DNA of 64,000 bases, taken from NCBI RefSeq assembly GCF_024138715.1, contig NZ_CP092074.1:434001-498000 (forward strand). Direction: 5' to 3'. The DNA comes from Emticicia sp. 21SJ11W-3 (GTDB taxonomy: Bacteria; Bacteroidota; Bacteroidia; Cytophagales; Spirosomataceae). Shown one piece after another: positions 17,639 to 24,828 of the stretch (the first letter of the stretch is position 1; every line of letters starts with the position of its first letter). Made by a program: the position numbers and the translations under genes. The notes beneath the pieces were generated by a model, which ran no database searches, was not told where the DNA came from, and saw nothing but the letters and a program-made list of their open reading frames with translations.

Positions 17639-18658
17639 TTAAGAGATAAAAATTGAATTTTTATCAACCCTCGGAATCTGGCCACCTCTCAGAATGGTGT
17701 TCCCGTTAAATTTCAGGCTCTGGTCAATTACTACCGGGTTTTCAAAATCTGCCACATTTATCTGGCCGCTTTGCGCAAAAGCGTCAATGGCGTTCTGATA
17801 AGTAACCAGACGGATATCTTCGTCTGATATCCCTTTAATTTTCATCAGGGCGGCTGTTTTTGGTACAGCCAGAGGGTCGCTGATACCCCAATCGGCGGCC
17901 GAATTAATCATTATTCGTTCAGAACCGTATTTTTTTACAATTTCTACCATGCGTTCGTTACCCATTTTGGTAAACGGATAAATAGTAAACGCAGCCCAGA
18001 AACCTTGCTCCAGCACACTTTCAACAGTTTCTTCGTTGTTATGGTCAATTATTACCATGCCGGGGTCAATGCCATGCTCCAGGGCAATAGACATACTCAG
18101 TTCGGTTCCTTTTTTCTTGTCGCGGTGAGGCGTATGTACCTGAACGGGTAAGTTAGCTTCTTTAGCCAGTTCCAGTTGAAGCCTGTAGTATTTTTCTTCG
18201 GCGGGTGTCTGGTCGTCAAAACCAATTTCGCCCACACCTACAACACCTTCTTTGTAAACAAACAGAGGTAATACTTCCATTACCTGCTCTGCCAGTGCTT
18301 CGTTATTGGCCTCGCGTGAGTTCAGCCCGATGGTGCAATAATGTTTGATGCCAAACTGCGAAGAGCGGAATCTTTCCCAACCAACCAGGCTGCTGAAATA
18401 ATCTTTGAACGAGTCTACACCTGTGCGGGGTTGTCCGAGCCAGAAAGCCGGCTCAATGATGGCAACCACTCCGGCATCTATCAGCGCAGTGTAATCATCG
18501 GTAGTTCTTGAGGTCATGTGAATATGAGGGTCAAAGAACTTCATTCCTTTGATGTAATCGGTATAATTGGCCTGAATCTCTTTTGAAGTTTTTAGCTCTT
18601 CGGCGCTTCCTTCAAAATGTGACGGATTCTGCGATATTTCTGAATGTTTCTGGCACAT
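17639..18658 (-). CDS. eboB: EboB: TatD-like metal-dependent hydrolase
   Basis: This protein of the TatD/amidohydrolase type carries FFDPHIHMTSRT (metal-binding H-x-H), GVGEIGFDD (Glu), QVHTPHRDKKKG (His), IIDHNNEE (His) and SAADWGISDP (Asp) in the expected order for a two-metal hydrolase barrel. The frame starts at an ATG at 18658, 7 bases after the eboA stop, giving 339 residues. An internal ATG at 18544 directly precedes the conserved FFDPHIH and would give the length more usual for the family, so the first 38 residues are uncertain. It is the second gene of the ebo operon. The reaction is unknown. Confidence 0.85.
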   Translation of the reverse strand: MCQKHSEISQNPSHFEGSAEELKTSKEIQANYTDYIKGMKFFDPHIHMTSRTTDDYTALIDAGVVAIIEPAFWLGQPRTGVDSFKDYFSSLVGWERFRSSQFGIKHYCTIGLNSREANNEALAEQVMEVLPLFVYKEGVVGVGEIGFDDQTPAEEKYYRLQLELAKEANLPVQVHTPHRDKKKGTELSMSIALEHGIDPGMVIIDHNNEETVESVLEQGFWAAFTIYPFTKMGNERMVEIVKKYGSERIMINSAADWGISDPLAVPKTAALMKIKGISDEDIRLVTYQNAIDAFAQSGQINVADFENPVVIDQSLKFNGNTILRGGQIPRVDKNSIFIS

Positions 18659-18665
18659 AACTTAC

Positions 18666-19508
18666 TTAATAATTTAAAATACTTCTTTGGTGGTCTTCTA
18701 CCATTTGCCAGCTAAGGATTCCGTTCTGCCATTGCTCATGCAAGGCTGTTTGTTTCGTTAGCAGGTCTTTAGCGGCAGGCAAATCAGACTGGCCACATAC
18801 AATTGCTGCCGCAATGGTGTCAGCGGCTGTTCCTGTTGTAAACAAATGCTCAATATCTTTCAGAATCGCCTCGTTCATAAATCTGGTTACCAGACGCCAG
18901 GCCTGCGACGGAATAGTTCTGCCTGCAGCCCAACGCTCATGCGCCAGATAAGATATTGAATCGGCCAGTTCCTGATTGGCTCTTTCATCAAGCCCGTCTA
19001 TATTATGAATGGGCTTATCATTAAAAATGCATTTTAAGACTAATTGATTCCAGGCCGGTTCAGAAAAATGAATTTTAGGGAACGGGTTTCCGAATGCAAT
19101 AGCATCAAAAACAGGCCCGATGTTTGACCTGACGGCGTTTGTGGCTCTTAAAAGCCAATAATCGGGGAATGCCAAGAATGGGAGAGCCGCAATTAAAGCG
19201 CTGGCTTCATTGTTTTCTGCAGTATCAAAAAGGATATCCAGTGTTTTTGTGTAAGTTTCCTTATCAGTGCTATCCAGACTAGCCAGTAAATAGACTCTTA
19301 CCAGTTTATCCAGTGTCCAGTTATCGAAAGAAACACCATTGATGGTATCGGCTGCAAGTACAGGGCTTTTGCTGATAAACCTTGGTACGGCCACAAATGC
19401 TACCTGTAATGATTGTAAACTACCATTACTTTTAGACTCAATCCAACTAAGCTCTTTAGCAGATGCCTGAATTTTAATTTTTTCAAGCAACAATGCAGAA
19501 TAATTCAT
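18666..19508 (-). CDS. eboA: EboA domain protein
   Basis: This 280-residue helical protein is the first gene of the minus-strand ebo operon. The ATG at 19508 is preferred; a GTG four codons upstream at 19520 is also in frame. It has no signal peptide and is predicted alpha-helical, with recognisable EboA-type stretches: LDKLVRVYLLASL, LIAALPFLAFPDYWLLRATNAVRSNI and LAHERWAAGRTIP. No catalytic motif is known for the family. Its position upstream of eboB to eboF, with 7 bases to eboB, is the main support. A possible TAGATTTG box lies 30 bases upstream of the ATG. Confidence 0.8.
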   Translation of the reverse strand: MNYSALLLEKIKIQASAKELSWIESKSNGSLQSLQVAFVAVPRFISKSPVLAADTINGVSFDNWTLDKLVRVYLLASLDSTDKETYTKTLDILFDTAENNEASALIAALPFLAFPDYWLLRATNAVRSNIGPVFDAIAFGNPFPKIHFSEPAWNQLVLKCIFNDKPIHNIDGLDERANQELADSISYLAHERWAAGRTIPSQAWRLVTRFMNEAILKDIEHLFTTGTAADTIAAAIVCGQSDLPAAKDLLTKQTALHEQWQNGILSWQMVEDHQRSILNY

Positions 19509-19537
19509 AAGGTTAGGCACTTTGTATTAATTAGAAG

Positions 19538-19545
19538 CAAATCTA
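19538..19545 (-). promoter_or_regulatory. Candidate -7 box of the ebo operon promoter
   Basis: TAGATTTG on the minus strand matches the Bacteroidota TAnnTTTG element and lies 30 bases before the eboA ATG. A TTG at suitable distance upstream is not evident, so confidence is modest. Confidence 0.35.
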
Positions 19546-19640
19546 AAGAAGAATTCTGAGCTTATTAAAGTATTTATACCAAAAATGATATTAAAATAGA
19601 CAAAAGGGGCAATTTTGTGCAAATGGTTAAGCCCCCAAAA

Positions 19641-19672
19641 CAAAAAGTACTTAACATGATTGCTAAGTACTT
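19641..19672 (-). terminator. Terminator of the tRNA-Lys transcript
   Basis: On the minus strand AAGTACTTA and TAAGTACTT (9-bp stem, 10-nt loop, 19645-19672) are followed by TTTGTTTTG. It begins 10 bases after the 3' end of the tRNA. Confidence 0.75.
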
Positions 19673-19682
19673 GATTATCAGG

Positions 19683-19755
19683 TGACCCCGGAGAGGCTCG
19701 AACTCTCGACCCACTGATTAAGAGTCAGTTGCTCTACCAACTGAGCTACGGAGTC
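19683..19755 (-). tRNA. tRNA-Lys (anticodon CTT)
   Basis: The 73-nt sequence folds as a full cloverleaf on the minus strand. The acceptor is GACTCCG with CGGGGTC (one G.U pair). The D arm is GCTC...GAGC, the anticodon stem ACTGA/TCAGT with loop CTCTTAA (anticodon CTT), and the T arm GAGAG-TTCGAGC-CTCTC. The discriminator base is A and CCA is not fully encoded (the next bases are CCT). It reads AAG lysine codons. The broken second copy lies immediately upstream. Confidence 0.95.
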
Positions 19756-19780
19756 ATTATACTACTTTTAATTATTTTCT

Positions 19781-19864
19781 GAACTCTCGACCCACTGATT
19801 AAGAGCGAGCGACGTTCGCCGGGTGACGTTCACTCAGTTGCTCTACCAACTGAGCTACGGAGTC
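19781..19864 (-). pseudogene. Truncated tRNA-Lys copy interrupted by a 28-nt palindromic insertion
   Basis: Bases 19834-19864 and 19781-19805 repeat the tRNA-Lys gene from its 5' end to the middle of the T arm without visible mismatch. The 3' acceptor strand and half the T stem are missing. A 28-nt block (19806-19833) sits between the 5' anticodon-stem strand and the anticodon loop. The block holds two similar imperfect palindromes, GTGAACGTCAC and GCGAACGTCGC on the minus strand. It cannot fold into a mature tRNA. It is transcribed, if at all, upstream of the intact gene. Confidence 0.85.
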
Positions 19865-19979
19865 TCATACGCTGCAAATTTAATTTTTTTTGGCCTGTTG
19901 CTGCTATATTATTTAAAATTATTTTCAGTGCCTGCAATTGGTATTTAAAACTAATAATTACTTCTGTTAACGCGGGTTA

Positions 19980-20603
19980 ATGAAAGAGAATACATCATTT
20001 TCTATATATTTGTGTATCCCTTTAACCCATTCTGACCTCGCTATGATTACGTCGCTTTCAGACTTGGCTCACCGAAATGCTTCGGGCCGGAATATTATTA
20101 TATTCTTTGTGCTGCAAATGGCCATTTCAGGCGTGGTTTTGCCTTACCTGCAAACCAGGTTTGACCCACAGGGCGTATTAGGTGTGCTAGATTTGAAATT
20201 TGGATTTACGCCTGATGAAGCCTATCAACTGTTGTCGGCCTATGGCGAAGAGGGCAGAAAACTCTATTTTGTGATTGAAGCCTGTATAGATATCATTTAC
20301 CCTGTTTTTTATAGCATTACCAATTTGTTGTTGTTGAGTTTTGTATTCAAAAGAGGTTTTCAGGCTGATAGTTTTATGCTGAAACTTAACGTTTTTCCGT
20401 TGCTGGTTTTCGTTAGCGATATGTTAGAAAATGCTGGTAATATTGCTATGCTGATGGCGTATCCGGAAAGAATAAACGCTGCTGCCAGTCTGGCTTCAAC
20501 GGCAGGAATGTTTAAATGGACTACCTTTGGTATCAGTATAGCTTTGTTTTTAACAGGCTTGGTGGCCTGGGCTTCAGCAGTTGCCAAAAGGAAAAAAAAC
20601 TGA
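19980..20603 (+). CDS. Hypothetical four-helix membrane protein
   Basis: This protein has 207 residues if the ATG at 19980 is used; an internal ATG at 20043 (MITSLSDL) is as likely. Four hydrophobic segments are visible in the 207-residue numbering: about 40-56, 98-122, 135-153 and 180-200. The loops contain charged residues, including YGEEGRKLYFVIEACIDIIYP before the second helix and DMLENAGN in the third. I do not recognise the family; proteins of this outline with a YxxxE/D pattern in the helices occur as uncharacterised inner membrane proteins in Bacteroidota. It stands before the aldo/keto reductase gene with a 48-base gap. Confidence 0.65.
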   Translation: MKENTSFSIYLCIPLTHSDLAMITSLSDLAHRNASGRNIIIFFVLQMAISGVVLPYLQTRFDPQGVLGVLDLKFGFTPDEAYQLLSAYGEEGRKLYFVIEACIDIIYPVFYSITNLLLLSFVFKRGFQADSFMLKLNVFPLLVFVSDMLENAGNIAMLMAYPERINAAASLASTAGMFKWTTFGISIALFLTGLVAWASAVAKRKKN

Positions 20604-20651
20604 TGGGAGCGTTAATTTAAAATTTATTTTTAATCATATTAAATATCAATT

Positions 20652-21623
20652 ATGGAGTACAGGAGATTTGGACGTACTGGCTGGAATGTCAGCGAAATAG
20701 GTTATGGTATGTGGGGCCTTGCGGGATGGACCGGCTCTGACCAGGACGAAGTAGGGCAGTCGCTTGACCGGTCGGTTGAACTAGGCTGTAACTTTTTTGA
20801 TACTGCCTGGGGATATGCCGAGGGTAAAAGTGAGCAAATACTAGGAAGGGTATTGAAAAAATATGCAGACAGGCGATTGTATGCCGCCACTAAAATTCCA
20901 CCAAAGAATTTTACATGGCCGTCAAAATCACATTTCCTGTTGGAAGATTGTTTCCCGGCCAGCCATATCATTGAGTATACCGAAAAAAGCCTGAGTAACC
21001 TGGATGTTGAATGCATAGACCTGCAGCAATTCCATGTCTGGGAAGACGCCTGGGCAGGTAAAGATGAATGGAAAGAGGCAGTTGCCAAGTTGAAACAGGA
21101 AGGCAAAGTGAAACACTTTGGCGTAAGTGTGAACCGCTGGGAGCCCGCCAATGTGTTGGAAACCCTGAAAACCGGGCTGATAGATTCGGTACAGGTAATA
21201 TACAATATTTTCGACCAGAATCCGGAAGATGAATTGTTTCCGCTTTGTCGCGAACTGGATATTGCCGTGATTGCCCGTGTACCTTTTGATGAAGGCACCC
21301 TTACCGGTTTGCTAACCAAAGACACGGTGTTTCCGGCTGATGACTGGCGGTCTACCTATTTTGTGCCTGAAAACCTGATTCCGAGTGTAGAACATGCCGA
21401 TGCCCTGAAACCATTGGTGCCAGAAGGTATGACGATGCCTGAAATGGCGCTTCGTTTTATATTAGGTAACGATGATGTACATACTATAATACCGGGCATG
21501 AGAAAGATTCGCCACGTAGATGCCAATATCGGTACCAGTGATGGCAAAAAACTAGACGAAAACCTTCGTTTGAAACTCAAAAGCCACAGATGGGACAGAA
21601 CCCCGACTGAGTGGTCGCAATAG
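20652..21623 (+). CDS. Aldo/keto reductase
   Basis: This 323-residue NADPH-dependent oxidoreductase has a TIM barrel. MEYRRFGRTGWNVSEIGYGMWGL opens the barrel; NFFDTAWGYAEGKSEQILG contains the catalytic Asp and Tyr; KIPP follows for the Lys; and IDLQQFHVWED holds the His of the tetrad. The SVNRWEPANV strand and IIPGMRKIRHVDANIG C-terminal cofactor-binding motif complete it. It should reduce small aldehydes or ketones in the cytoplasm. The single gene is followed by a good terminator. Confidence 0.93.
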   Translation: MEYRRFGRTGWNVSEIGYGMWGLAGWTGSDQDEVGQSLDRSVELGCNFFDTAWGYAEGKSEQILGRVLKKYADRRLYAATKIPPKNFTWPSKSHFLLEDCFPASHIIEYTEKSLSNLDVECIDLQQFHVWEDAWAGKDEWKEAVAKLKQEGKVKHFGVSVNRWEPANVLETLKTGLIDSVQVIYNIFDQNPEDELFPLCRELDIAVIARVPFDEGTLTGLLTKDTVFPADDWRSTYFVPENLIPSVEHADALKPLVPEGMTMPEMALRFILGNDDVHTIIPGMRKIRHVDANIGTSDGKKLDENLRLKLKSHRWDRTPTEWSQ

Positions 21624-21633
21624 TTTTAAAAGT

Positions 21634-21671
21634 GAGAAAGGAACAGGACATCCAAGTCCTTTCTCCTTTTT
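21634..21671 (+). terminator. Intrinsic terminator after the aldo/keto reductase gene
   Basis: GAGAAAGGA (21634-21642) pairs with TCCTTTCTC (21657-21665), followed by CTTTTTT. Confidence 0.8.
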
Positions 21672-21689
21672 TCATTCACCATAACATTC

Positions 21690-22460
21690 ATGTCAGAAAC
21701 CACAGTTTTGGCCTGCATAGCTGCTTTTTTTGCAGGTTTTATTGATTCTATTGTAGGCGGGGGCGGCTTAGTGCAGGTCCCTGCTTTGTTTATATTGTTT
21801 CCCGGTTATTCGGTTCCGCAGGTTATTGGTACCAATCGTTTTGCTTCTTTTATGGGTACAGCCGTGGCCGGGTATCAATATGCCAAAAAGGTGAAGATTC
21901 CGTGGAAAACCGTCATCTATGCCGGGTTAGGGGCGGCCGTAATGTCTTATTCAGGGGCGTTAATATCCAGCCTCATGAGTGCGCGCATCTTAAAGCCAAC
22001 CATATTAGTGCTGATGAGTGTGATAGCCCTTTATACCTACCGGAAGAAGAATCTGGGGCATGAAGAAAAACTCCGTTTCAGCCTGGCGGTGGTTCCGCTA
22101 TATGGCTTACTGATAGGCATGGCTATTGGTTTTTACAATGGTTTTGTGGGGCCGGGTACCGGCAGCCTGTTGGTATTTGGCTTCGTGAGCATGATTGGTT
22201 ACAGTTTTTTGTCGGCCTCTGCCATTTCAAAAGTCATAAATGTAATAGCCGATGTAGCCTCTCTCATTTTCTTTGTCAGCAAAGGCTTTGTGGTTTTTCA
22301 GATTGCCTTTCCGATGATGTTGTGTAATATGGCAGGCGCTTATGTAGGTAGCAGGATAGCTATCCTGCGCGGCAACTCTTTTGTGCGGGTAATATTTCTG
22401 GTTGTGGTGTTTGGCCTCATTCTCCGGTTCGGGTATGACGTATGGCAGCTTTATAAATAA
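21690..22460 (+). CDS. TSUP/TauE-SafE family membrane transporter
   Basis: This 256-residue protein has about eight membrane helices and two DUF81-like halves. The first half has FAGFIDSIVGGGGLVQVPALF and the second has GFYNGFVGPGTGSLLVFGF, the paired glycine-rich G(F/Y)xxGxxGxG(G/T) signatures of the TSUP family, which moves sulfite, sulfonates or organic acids. Its last 84 bases form the start of the 614-bp direct repeat created by the IS1634-like insertion, so a copy of the 3' end lies at 24594-24677. The gene itself is intact. Confidence 0.9.
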   Translation: MSETTVLACIAAFFAGFIDSIVGGGGLVQVPALFILFPGYSVPQVIGTNRFASFMGTAVAGYQYAKKVKIPWKTVIYAGLGAAVMSYSGALISSLMSARILKPTILVLMSVIALYTYRKKNLGHEEKLRFSLAVVPLYGLLIGMAIGFYNGFVGPGTGSLLVFGFVSMIGYSFLSASAISKVINVIADVASLIFFVSKGFVVFQIAFPMMLCNMAGAYVGSRIAILRGNSFVRVIFLVVVFGLILRFGYDVWQLYK

Positions 22461-22990
22461 AACAAGCCCTTCGCTGGTGGACTGTTAACGAAATATTAGA
22501 CGAAATTAGTAATAAATTTTAGAATGATGAGCTCGGTATTGTATCGGGCTCATTCCATTTAGATTGAGTTTAATTCTATCATTGTTATAGTAATTGATAT
22601 GCTGCTTAATTTCTTTTTTTAAGTCATCATTTTATACATATTTATTCAGGTAAAATAGTTCTGACTTAAGTATGCCGAAGAAGTTTTCAATAATTGCATT
22701 ATATAAACAATTACCTTTTCTGGACATACTTTGCGTGACTCCACTTTTCTCTAAGACATGCCTTTATTGCTTCATTTGATAGTGCCAACCTTGGTCAGAA
22801 TGTAATAATAAAGTTGTTTGTCTGTCTGCTTTTTTCAAGGCCTTCTCAAGCATAGTTATCACACATTTAAAGTCAGCACGCTCGGAGAGTTCATAGCTGA
22901 TGATTTCCTGATTGAACAAGTCTATCACAGGTGAAAGATAGAGTTTTCTGCCAGCCACATTAAATTCAGTTATATCGGTTGCCCATTTTT
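22377..22990 (+). repeat. Left copy of 614-bp direct repeat flanking IS1634-like element 1
   Basis: This segment runs from inside the TSUP gene to inside the IS3 orfB remnant. It reappears at 24594-24828 plus 26218-26596 (235 + 379 = 614 bases after removing the IS256 insertion and its target copy). I count about 21 mismatches and no net length change. It ends exactly where the IS1634-like element begins. Confidence 0.9.
22478..22990 (-). pseudogene. IS3-family 3' end with decayed orfB fragment
   Basis: This is the duplicated left piece of the IS3 element. On the minus strand it encodes the C-terminal part of the rve-type transposase (LYLSPVIDLFNQEIISYELSERADFK) up to SDQGWHYQMKQ. There a TAC to TAA change, compared with the other copy, makes a stop; later codons are also changed. 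The remaining bases hold the IS end, with a TTAGAC box near its tip. It carries most of the differences between the two copies, as expected for a functionless fragment. Confidence 0.85.
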
Positions 22991-24593
22991 CCTGACTTGT
23001 TCAAATTAGGTCAGCAAGTTAATTTTTCTTAGGATTTCCATGATTACTGGGTTTAGATTTGCCTTTATTTTTATTTCTTTTCCTGTAATCTTGTTTTTTA
23101 GCCTTGCCGTTGTTATCCTTTTACATTCATGGATACATTTGCGGATGGATTTGTTTGTTTGAAGTTCTATGTGCTTGGATATAACCAGTGCTGTAAAGCA
23201 AATTAACAGATGTAGCTTGATAGGTTCTTCTTTGTAGTGAAATATGGGTCTTGTCTGTAAATCGCTTTTAGCTATTCGGAAAGCCTGTTCTATTCTGAAC
23301 AATTCGTGATAACGTTCTATGATGGTATCATTGCTGAGAAGGCTTTCTTCTATATTGGTATAATAGCCTTTGATTCCCAGAATCTTTTGTGTTTTATCAA
23401 TTAGTTTCTGGTTGAGTGCTATAATTTCTTCTTTCGTGGTGGTGAACTTTAGCTTTTTGTTTTTGGAGGGGTTTTCGATGATGTATTTAGCATTTTCTAT
23501 TTGCTTTTCCATTTCATACTTATCCTTACGATACCTGACTGTGGAGTAGCTGCAAACCAAATATCCTTTGTCTGTTTTGATGCGGATGCTTTTGCCATCT
23601 TCACGCAAAATACTTTTGTCTATTGCCTCTATCAACTCATGGGAAAGATTACCTAATCTGGCTCCTACAATGTAGCTGATGTCATTTTCTCTTAGCGCCT
23701 CAATGTTTTCGGTACTAATCATTGCCGCATCAGCCACTACTGTAAAGTTTTTTACCTTATTTTTAAGGATGAAACTTTTTACAACGGGAATGATGGTATG
23801 CCCCTCGAAAGTATTGCCAGCAAAGACTTCGTAAGCTATCGGAAATCCCTCTTTACTGACCATTAGTGCCACTAAAATTTGTGGTTGTTGGAATTTATTA
23901 TCTTTAGAAAATCCATTCTTACGCAATTCATCTTCTTCAAAAGTCTCAAAGTACAAGGTAGTGACATCATAAAACAATAAGTCATAATTAAAGGCATAAT
24001 GCTTCCTGGCAAATGCGAGAGCAATGCCCTCGGCTTTCGACTTTAGTTTAAGCCACTCAGGAGCAGTCTTATAATAATTTTGTCTGCGATGTTTGATACC
24101 AAAATATTCCTCCAGAAGCGCAATAGAACGAAGTTTAGAGGCCGGTTCCATTATCCGCATAATGACCAAATCCAGAAGCAGAGTATTGTTTAGCTTGTCA
24201 AAACCGATGGCAAGGATAATTTTGGATAGTACATCATAAAGAAAAGTATAATGAACCCCGATAAATTCGGTTTGTCTGATATAAAATACATTGCCTGCTT
24301 GCTGGTCTTCAAAGAGAAAAAGTTGTTTAGAGATTTTTTCAATAAAATCATTAGCAAGAACAAGTAGGTCAGATTTCTCCTGCTCGTTACGAGCAGTGCC
24401 GATGTGGCGAACAATGACTCGCTTCCTGTTTTCAATCTTATAAACCTGGATAGAAACCGAACTTTCTGAATATTTTATTTGCCTGATTTTATACATTTTG
24501 ACCCATTAGGTCAGCAAATTACAAAATTAATAGAGTTAATATACTCTATTTCAGCAACTTATGATTTTAAATTTAAGAGGTGGACAAGTCGGG
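22991..24593 (-). mobile_element. IS1634-like (IS4-related) insertion sequence 1
   Basis: The 1603-bp element carries one transposase. Its termini are imperfect inverted repeats, CCTGACTTGTTC on the left and CCCGACTTGTCC on the right (10 of 12). Boundaries are set by where the 614-bp direct repeats stop. A 13-bp direct repeat (ATTAGGTCAGCAA) brackets the transposase gene at 23005-23017 and 24505-24517. Inserted into orfB of the IS3 element. Confidence 0.85.
23006..24496 (-). CDS. IS1634-type DDE transposase
   Basis: This 496-residue transposase of the IS1634 branch of the IS4 group appears intact. It starts MYKIRQIKYSESSVSIQVY, a usual IS1634 beginning (short beta domain), and has LFYDVTTLYFE (first catalytic Asp), VVADAAMIS (second Asp) and YHELFRIEQAFRIAKSDL, the Y-R-E-K signature that contains the catalytic Glu. 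A hydrophobic HLLICFTALVISKHIE helix follows. The stop codon overlaps the left subterminal direct repeat. About one third of positions look similar to the second IS1634-like transposase at 47383-48903, so the two are different elements of one family. Confidence 0.9.
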   Translation of the reverse strand: MYKIRQIKYSESSVSIQVYKIENRKRVIVRHIGTARNEQEKSDLLVLANDFIEKISKQLFLFEDQQAGNVFYIRQTEFIGVHYTFLYDVLSKIILAIGFDKLNNTLLLDLVIMRIMEPASKLRSIALLEEYFGIKHRRQNYYKTAPEWLKLKSKAEGIALAFARKHYAFNYDLLFYDVTTLYFETFEEDELRKNGFSKDNKFQQPQILVALMVSKEGFPIAYEVFAGNTFEGHTIIPVVKSFILKNKVKNFTVVADAAMISTENIEALRENDISYIVGARLGNLSHELIEAIDKSILREDGKSIRIKTDKGYLVCSYSTVRYRKDKYEMEKQIENAKYIIENPSKNKKLKFTTTKEEIIALNQKLIDKTQKILGIKGYYTNIEESLLSNDTIIERYHELFRIEQAFRIAKSDLQTRPIFHYKEEPIKLHLLICFTALVISKHIELQTNKSIRKCIHECKRITTARLKNKITGKEIKIKANLNPVIMEILRKINLLT

Positions 24594-24828
24594 TCTTTTG
24601 TGCGGGTAATATTTCTGGTTGTGGTGTTTGGCCTCATTCTCCGTTTCGGGTATGACGTATGGCAGCTTTATAAATAAAACAAGCCCTTCGCTGGTGGACT
24701 GCTAACGAAATATTAGACGAAATTAGTAATAAATTTTAGAATGATGAGCTCGGTATTGTATCGGGCTCATTCCATTTAGATTGAGTTTAATTCTTTCATT
24801 GTTATAGTAATGGATATACTGCTTAATT

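Noticed and set aside
19801-19834. A tRNA intron in the second tRNA-Lys copy
   Set aside because: The insertion is not at the standard 37/38 position and the 3' part of the tRNA is missing, so no functional product could form.
24594-24677. A second TSUP gene
   Set aside because: Only the last 84 bases are present as part of the direct repeat.
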